DNA of 64,000 bases, from positions 7,412,501 through 7,476,500 of the forward strand of contig NZ_CP108494.1 in NCBI RefSeq assembly GCF_041435435.1. The letters are read 5' to 3'. This DNA comes from Streptomyces sp. NBC_01241 (GTDB taxonomy: Bacteria; Actinomycetota; Actinomycetes; Streptomycetales; Streptomycetaceae). Shown here one piece after another: positions 59,459 to 64,000 of the stretch. Numbering within the stretch: position 1 is the first letter of the stretch; every line of letters starts with the position of its first letter. Both the position numbers and the translations under genes were made by a program. The notes under the pieces are model-generated. The model was not told the origin of the DNA. It did no database searches and saw nothing but the letters and a program-made list of their open reading frames with translations.

Positions 59459-61822
59459 ATGACTCGCGCCACCACGGTGCGAGCGGTTCTGGCTGCGGCC
59501 GTCCTGCTCGTCTCCGTGCTCATCACGCTGACCATGTCACCCAGACTCGGCCTCGACCTGCAGGGCGGCACCAGAATGGTGCTCCAGGCCAAGGACTCCG
59601 ACACCGCGAAAGCGGACCGCGAGAGCACCGACCGCACCCTTGAAGTGCTTCGCCAGCGCATCGACTCCCTCGGCGTCGCCGAACCCACCCTGACCCGCTC
59701 CGGCGAGGACCGGATCATCGTCGAACTCCCCGACGTCCAGGACCCGCGCAAGGCCGCCGAAGTCATCGGCAGAACCGCCCAGCTCAGCTTCCACGCCGTC
59801 CAGGGCCCCGGCACCGAGCCCGAGAACAAGGCGAACGACAAGGCGAACGACAAGGCGGGCACCGAGCCCGACGACCAGGCGGACGGCACGACCGGCGCCG
59901 GGCTGACCCTCCCCGACGAGCAGGGCCGCCCCCTCGCTCTCGGCCCGACCCGGCTCTCCGGCGCGGGCGTCAAGGACGCCACCGCCGCGTTCGACGCCCA
60001 GCAGGGCGCCGGCTGGACGGTCTCCCTCGACTTCCACAAGAAGGCGGGCCGGGACTGGACCCGGCTGACCGGCGAAGCGGCCTGCCACCCGGTCCAGGAC
60101 GACCGGCGCCGCGTCGCCATCGTCCTCGACCAGAAGATCATCTCCTCGCCGCAGGTCTCCCCCTCGGTCGGCTGCAACGTCGGTCTGCCGTCCGGCTCCA
60201 CCCAGATCACCGGCTCCTTCAGCGCCGACGAGGCCCGCGAACTGGCCTTGCTCATCAAGGGCGGCGCCCTGCCGCTCCCCGTCGAGATCGTCGAGCAGCG
60301 GACCGTCGGCCCGACGCTCGGCGCCGCCGCCATCGACGCCAGTGCCCGGGCCGCCCTCATCGGCGCCGCGGCCACCGCACTCTTCATCACCATCGTCTAC
60401 CGGCTCTTCGGCGCGCTCGCCGCCGTCGCGCTCGCCGCCTACGGACTGATCTCCTACGCGGCCCTGGTCGCCCTCGGTGTCACGCTCACGCTGCCCGGCC
60501 TCGCCGGATTCGTCCTGGCCATCGGGATGGCGGTCGACGCCAACGTGCTGGTCTTCGAACGGGCCAGAGAGGAATACGCGCAACATCCCGGTCGCACCCT
60601 GCGCTCCTCGCTGACCGCCGGATTCCGCGGTGCCTGGAGCGCCGTCGCCGACTCCAACGTCACGACGCTGATCGCGGCCGGACTGCTCTTCTTCCTCGGC
60701 TCCGGACCGGTGAAGGGCTTCGGTGTCACGCTCGCCATCGGTGTGCTGGCCTCGATGTTCTCCGCACTCGTCATCGCCCGCGCACTCACCGAGATCGCCG
60801 CACGCTCACGATTCGTCAGCGACTACCGGGGCATCAACGGCATCGCCTCCCCCGGCCGGGTACGTACCTGGCTGACCCGCCGCGATCCCCAGCTGATGCG
60901 GTTCCCCCGCCGCTGGCTGCTGGTCTCCGCGGCACTGGTCGCCGTCGCCGTCCTCGGTATCGTCGTACGAGGCGTCAACCTGGGCGTCGAATTCACCGGC
61001 GGTCGGCTCGTCGAGTACTCGACCAGCAGGCCCGTCGAGGTGGAGCGGGCCCGCACCGCCCTGGCCGACGCGGGCTTCGGTGACGCGGAGGTCACCACCG
61101 CGGGCGCGGGCGACCTCTCCGTACGCACCGGAAAGCTCGACAACGACGGCGAACACGCCCTGCGCGCCGCCCTCGCGAAAGAAGGCGGCGAAACCACCAA
61201 GGTCCGCGACGAACTCATCGGCCCCAGCCTCGGTGACGAACTCCGGCGCAACGCCCTGATCGCGCTCGCCATCGCCGTCCTCGTACAGCTGGCCTATCTC
61301 GTGATCCGGTTTCGCTGGACGTTCGCTGTGGCCTCGGTCGGGGCACTGGTCCACGACGTCATCGTCCTGGTCGGCGCCTTCGCCTGGCTCGGACGCACCG
61401 TCGACGGCATTTTCCTCGCTGCCCTCCTCACCGTCATCGGATACTCCGTCAACGACTCCGTGGTGGTCTTCGACCGGGTACGGGAGCTGTGGGCGAAGGC
61501 CCGCCGCGTACCCATCGTCACGGTCGCCAACCGGGCCGTTCTCCAGACCGTCCCCAGAACGGTCAACACCGGAATGGGCGCCCTGTTCATCCTGACCGCA
61601 CTGGCCGTGCTGGGCGGCGACTCCCTCGCCGACTTCGCGCTCGCCCTCCTGATCGGCATCTGTGTCGGCACGTACTCCTCGGTGCTGACCGCCGTGCCGG
61701 CCGCGCTCGTCCTGGAACAGAGCAGCAAGGCCCCGCCGCCCGCCCGTAAACGTGCTTCCGGACGCCGGTCCGGGACACGGACGGCGCGCCGGGACCCGCT
61801 CGACAACGGAGCACGCGTATAG
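59459..61822 (+). CDS. secDF: Fused SecD-SecF protein translocase subunit
   Basis: The 787-residue fusion has GGAGG ten bases before ATG 59459. The SecD half (about 1-470) has the first helix, the GLDLQGGTRMVLQAKD strand, a periplasmic P1 domain with LEVLRQRIDSLGVAEPTLTR, and helices with LVALGVTLTLPGLAGFVLAI and GMAVDANVLVFERAREE (the conserved Asp). The SecF half (about 480-760) has GVNLGVEFTGGRLVEYSTSR, VGAFAWLGRTVDGIFLAALL and TVIGYSVNDSVVVFDRVREL. Proton flow through SecDF pulls exported proteins across the membrane. Streptomycetes normally have separate secD and secF genes elsewhere, so this fused copy is probably a second set. An Asn-Lys-Ala-Asp-rich insertion near 120-140 is unusual. 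Confidence 0.88.
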   Translation: MTRATTVRAVLAAAVLLVSVLITLTMSPRLGLDLQGGTRMVLQAKDSDTAKADRESTDRTLEVLRQRIDSLGVAEPTLTRSGEDRIIVELPDVQDPRKAAEVIGRTAQLSFHAVQGPGTEPENKANDKANDKAGTEPDDQADGTTGAGLTLPDEQGRPLALGPTRLSGAGVKDATAAFDAQQGAGWTVSLDFHKKAGRDWTRLTGEAACHPVQDDRRRVAIVLDQKIISSPQVSPSVGCNVGLPSGSTQITGSFSADEARELALLIKGGALPLPVEIVEQRTVGPTLGAAAIDASARAALIGAAATALFITIVYRLFGALAAVALAAYGLISYAALVALGVTLTLPGLAGFVLAIGMAVDANVLVFERAREEYAQHPGRTLRSSLTAGFRGAWSAVADSNVTTLIAAGLLFFLGSGPVKGFGVTLAIGVLASMFSALVIARALTEIAARSRFVSDYRGINGIASPGRVRTWLTRRDPQLMRFPRRWLLVSAALVAVAVLGIVVRGVNLGVEFTGGRLVEYSTSRPVEVERARTALADAGFGDAEVTTAGAGDLSVRTGKLDNDGEHALRAALAKEGGETTKVRDELIGPSLGDELRRNALIALAIAVLVQLAYLVIRFRWTFAVASVGALVHDVIVLVGAFAWLGRTVDGIFLAALLTVIGYSVNDSVVVFDRVRELWAKARRVPIVTVANRAVLQTVPRTVNTGMGALFILTALAVLGGDSLADFALALLIGICVGTYSSVLTAVPAALVLEQSSKAPPPARKRASGRRSGTRTARRDPLDNGARV

Positions 61823-61839
61823 CCGCTCCGGAAGTACGA

Positions 61840-61884
61840 CGCCCCCGCCCCGAAGGAAGCCGGGCCTTCTTCGGGGCGGGGGCG
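61840..61884 (+). terminator. Terminator after secDF
   Basis: A long GC-rich hairpin (CGCCCCCGCCCCGAAGGAAG against CTTCTTCGGGGCGGGGGCG, loop CCGGGC region) follows the secDF stop by ~18 bases. Allowing one bulge, the stem spans ~19 pairs. Confidence 0.75.
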
Positions 61885-61960
61885 ACCTGCGTCGGTCGTG
61901 GCGTTCCGTGCGCCCGGGGCGGCACAATTCCGAGCACCCACCTGTGATCGGAGCGAGCCC

Positions 61961-62716
61961 GTGACCACGCCCGTGCCCGTCATGCTGCGTGAGGCATGGT
62001 CCACCGTCGTACCCGACATGAACGACCGGCACGGACCGCTGCCTCCGCTGATGCTCGCCCTGACCGTCGTGACGGGACTGGTCGACGCGGTCAGTTACCT
62101 GGAACTCGGCCGGGTCTTCGTCGCGAACATGACCGGCAATGTGGTCTTCTCCGGCTTCGCGATCGCCGGAGCCCCCGGCTTCTCGTTCGCCGCCTCGCTC
62201 GTCGCGCTCGCCGCGTTCGCGGCGGGGGCGCTGCTCGGCGGCCTGATCGTGCACCACGCCCCGACACATCGCGGCCGGATGCTGATGTACGCACTCCTGG
62301 TCGAGACCACCTGTGTCCTGGCCGCGCTGTTCGTCACTCTGGCGTCCGGACATCCGTACGTCGGCGGGGTCCGTTTCGCGCTCATCACACTGCTCGGACT
62401 CGGCCTCGGGGTGCAGAACGCCGTGTCCCGGGCACTGGCGGTCCCCGATCTCACCACCACCGTGCTGACGCTCACCATCACCGGCGTCCTCTCCGACAGC
62501 CGGTTCGCGGGCGGAGCCGGCAGCAAGGCCGGACGACGGGTGCTCTCGGCCGCCGCCATGATGACCGGCGCGCTCGTCGGAGCCATGGCCGTACTGAACG
62601 GGCACCCGAGACTTCCCCTGCTGCTCGCCCTCGCCATCCTGGCAATCGTGACCACGGCCGCGATCGTCCTGGCGCGCGCGGACGCCCCCTGGGCCCGTCC
62701 GATCGTCAGGAAGTGA
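61961..62716 (+). CDS. DUF1275 (YoaK-like) membrane protein
   Basis: The 251-residue protein starts at GTG 61961 (GGAG upstream). It has about six transmembrane helices with the DUF1275 signature motifs LALTVVTGLVDAVSYLELGR, VFVANMTGNVVFSGF, a LITLLGLGLGVQNAVSRALA helix and PDLTTTVLTLTITGVLSD. Members are widespread membrane proteins of unknown transport or regulatory role. Its last bases overlap the end of the convergent XRE regulator by 11 bases. The terminator after secDF separates it from the cluster upstream. Confidence 0.82.
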   Translation: MTTPVPVMLREAWSTVVPDMNDRHGPLPPLMLALTVVTGLVDAVSYLELGRVFVANMTGNVVFSGFAIAGAPGFSFAASLVALAAFAAGALLGGLIVHHAPTHRGRMLMYALLVETTCVLAALFVTLASGHPYVGGVRFALITLLGLGLGVQNAVSRALAVPDLTTTVLTLTITGVLSDSRFAGGAGSKAGRRVLSAAAMMTGALVGAMAVLNGHPRLPLLLALAILAIVTTAAIVLARADAPWARPIVRK

Positions 62717-63527
62717 GGGAGTGCAGACGGTCGGCGGTGGCCCGGTCGGCGGGCAGGAACGTCTCGATGGCCAGCTCGGCCACCGTCACATCCATCGGCG
62801 TGTTGAACGTCGCGATGGAGGAGACGAACGAGAGCACGTGCCCGCCGTGCTCGATGTGCAACGGCAACGCGAAAGGCAGCGATGCCGGGCCGGACCCTTC
62901 GAACGCTCCGGCGCCGTCGGCCCGGTCCGTACCTCCGGGCGCGGGATAACCGGCGACCTCCTCGTACAGCTCACGCAGCTCCGCCGACCGGGCCAGGGCG
63001 ATCTGGCGATCCATCTGGGCCAGCAGATCGGCCCGCCACTGCCGGAGATTACGGATGCGCGGAGCCAGGCCTTCCGGATGGAGGGTGAGCCGCATGGCGT
63101 TCAGCGGCGGCGCCAGCAGATGCCCGGCCACGCCCTCCAGCAGCATCGTGATACTCCGATTGGCCGCCACCACGTTGTACATGCCGTCGACGACGAGCGC
63201 CGGGTACGGGTCGTACCCGTGGAGCAGCCGCTCCATCCCCTCGCGCAGCGCGCCGAACGCCGGGTCGTCGAGCGCGGTCTGTGCGTAGCGGGGCGCGTAA
63301 CCGGCCACCACCAGCAGAGCGTTGCGTTCCCTGACCGGGATGTCGAGGTGCTCGGCCAGCCGCAGGATCATGTCCTCGCTGGGCCGGGAGCGGCCGGTCT
63401 CGACGAAGGAAATGTGCCGGGCCGAGGAATCGGCCCGCAGCGCCAGCTCCAGCTGGCTGATCCGACGCTGCTCCCGCCAGCTGCGCAGCAGCGGCCCTAC
63501 CCCCGTGTCAAGCGCGACAGTTGTCAT
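62706..63527 (-). CDS. XRE-family regulator with MmyB-like ligand-binding domain
   Basis: The 273-residue protein has an N-terminal helix-turn-helix (about 10-68; LLRSWREQRRISQLELALRA, SARHISFVETGRSRPSEDMI) and a PAS-like MmyB domain (about 100-265; YPALVVDGMYNVVAANRSIT, LPLHIEHGGHVLSFVSSIAT, VAELAIETFLPADRATADRL). In this family the C-terminal domain often binds a fatty-acid-like ligand. It is convergent with the DUF1275 gene and divergent from the pterin dehydratase, with ~63 bases between. It may control its own gene and the dehydratase. Confidence 0.87.
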   Translation of the reverse strand: MTTVALDTGVGPLLRSWREQRRISQLELALRADSSARHISFVETGRSRPSEDMILRLAEHLDIPVRERNALLVVAGYAPRYAQTALDDPAFGALREGMERLLHGYDPYPALVVDGMYNVVAANRSITMLLEGVAGHLLAPPLNAMRLTLHPEGLAPRIRNLRQWRADLLAQMDRQIALARSAELRELYEEVAGYPAPGGTDRADGAGAFEGSGPASLPFALPLHIEHGGHVLSFVSSIATFNTPMDVTVAELAIETFLPADRATADRLHSLTS

Positions 63528-63590
63528 ACCCAGACCGTAACGTCACCGGCACCGTCGACCGGAACCGATCGCTCATGAGGGAGTCTCAAC

Positions 63591-63896
63591 ATGCCCGCCG
63601 CACCCTTGTCGCAGAAGGAGATCGAGGACCGTCTGGGTGATCTGCCCGGCTGGTCGCTGGAGGGGGACCGGATCACCTGCACCTACCGGCTCCACACGCA
63701 TTTCGCCGCTCTGGGGCTGACCGTGCACATCGCCCAGATCCAGGACGAGCTGAACCACCACTCTGACATGACCCTCGGATACAACACCGTCAGCCTGTCC
63801 GTGAACACCCATGACGCGGGCGGTGTCGTCACCGAGAACGATCTGAAACTGGCCGCGCGCGTGGTGGCGATCGCCCCCGGGCACGGCGTGAGATAG
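63591..63896 (+). CDS. 4a-hydroxytetrahydrobiopterin dehydratase (PCD/DCoH)
   Basis: The 101-residue protein matches the PCD fold in length and motifs: LSQKEIEDRLGDLPGWSLEG, FAALGLTVHIAQIQDELNHH and SDMTLGYNTVSLSVNTHDAG, with His residues of the active-site NHH motif. VVTENDLKLAARVVAIA ends it. It dehydrates 4a-hydroxytetrahydropterin to recycle the cofactor after aromatic hydroxylation. The second position of the usual H-H-P motif is altered to HHS. The remaining ~100 bases of the window show no clear gene. Confidence 0.87.
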   Translation: MPAAPLSQKEIEDRLGDLPGWSLEGDRITCTYRLHTHFAALGLTVHIAQIQDELNHHSDMTLGYNTVSLSVNTHDAGGVVTENDLKLAARVVAIAPGHGVR

Positions 63897-64000
63897 CAGG
63901 GGGGGCGAACGGGTACGCCACGGTCGCGCGCTGTCATGTCACAGCACGACAGCGAATCCGAGGGTGCACGGTGGCCTGTCACATCCCGACCCGTCCCGAG

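Noticed and set aside
1..64000. CRISPR array or phage genome
   Set aside because: No regularly spaced identical repeats with unique spacers were seen, and no capsid, terminase or portal genes are present; the recombinases belong to a small transposon.

Overview
This 64 kb window is high-GC DNA from an actinomycete, almost certainly a Streptomyces. Supporting signs are very GC-rich third codon positions, frequent GTG starts, GTGA/ATGA overlaps between genes, PucR and MurR/RpiR regulators, a second-type LigA, an MreB-like protein, and abundant IS1380, IS5, IS1182 and IS110-type elements.

Left, about 1-28.7 kb, is a rearranged accessory region. It opens with the 3' end of a glycoside-hydrolase-like gene (2-817). 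Next come a mosaic of broken fragments (a subtilisin tail, a BNR-type fragment, integrase and ISAs1-like transposase pieces). Then follow two direct copies of a ~4.8 kb block (1809-6638 and 8513-13347). Each copy carries a complete secreted multidomain sedolisin (S53) protease with its 5' leader and terminator. A complete IS1380-family element with a 5-bp target duplication (6803-8476) sits between them. After an IS110 remnant comes a peptidoglycan-recycling cluster: a MurR/RpiR regulator, MurQ etherase, a frameshifted N-acetylhexosamine kinase, a 49-codon ORF and a secreted GH84 enzyme (13965-18922). More subtilisin debris and a PucR-type regulator lead into nested transposons. An IS5-family element with its own passenger gene (21185-26354) is split in frame by a 3.49 kb element encoding two overlapping tyrosine recombinases (21623-25114). 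An IS1182 element (26358-28197) is planted at the TAA target duplication of the IS5 element.

Middle, 28.7-35.2 kb, is a compact peptide-hydrolase operon: M55 D-aminopeptidase, M20 metallopeptidase, S9 prolyl-oligopeptidase-like enzyme and S66 LD-carboxypeptidase. A decayed S15 peptidase with a TetR-type palindrome upstream follows. These enzymes fit degradation of D-amino-acid-containing or cell-wall peptides, so the left and middle parts share a theme of wall turnover and protein degradation. No importer genes are present in the window.

Right, 35-64 kb, looks like ordinary Streptomyces core or semi-core sequence. It holds a GT39-like membrane glycosyltransferase, asparagine synthase, a DUF5107/TPR protein, a VOC protein, a methyltransferase and an aminotransferase-fold protein lacking its PLP lysine. 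Two metallo-beta-lactamase-fold proteins flank a DedA membrane protein. A PucR regulator is divergent from a permease / NTF2-like / aldehyde dehydrogenase operon, with three repeated palindromes between them. Then come a membrane phosphatase-like fusion, a LigA2-type DNA ligase and a tight MreB-like, proline/histidine-rich and fused-SecDF cluster. The window closes with a DUF1275 membrane protein, an XRE regulator and a pterin dehydratase.

I found no rRNA or tRNA genes, CRISPR arrays or complete biosynthetic gene cluster.
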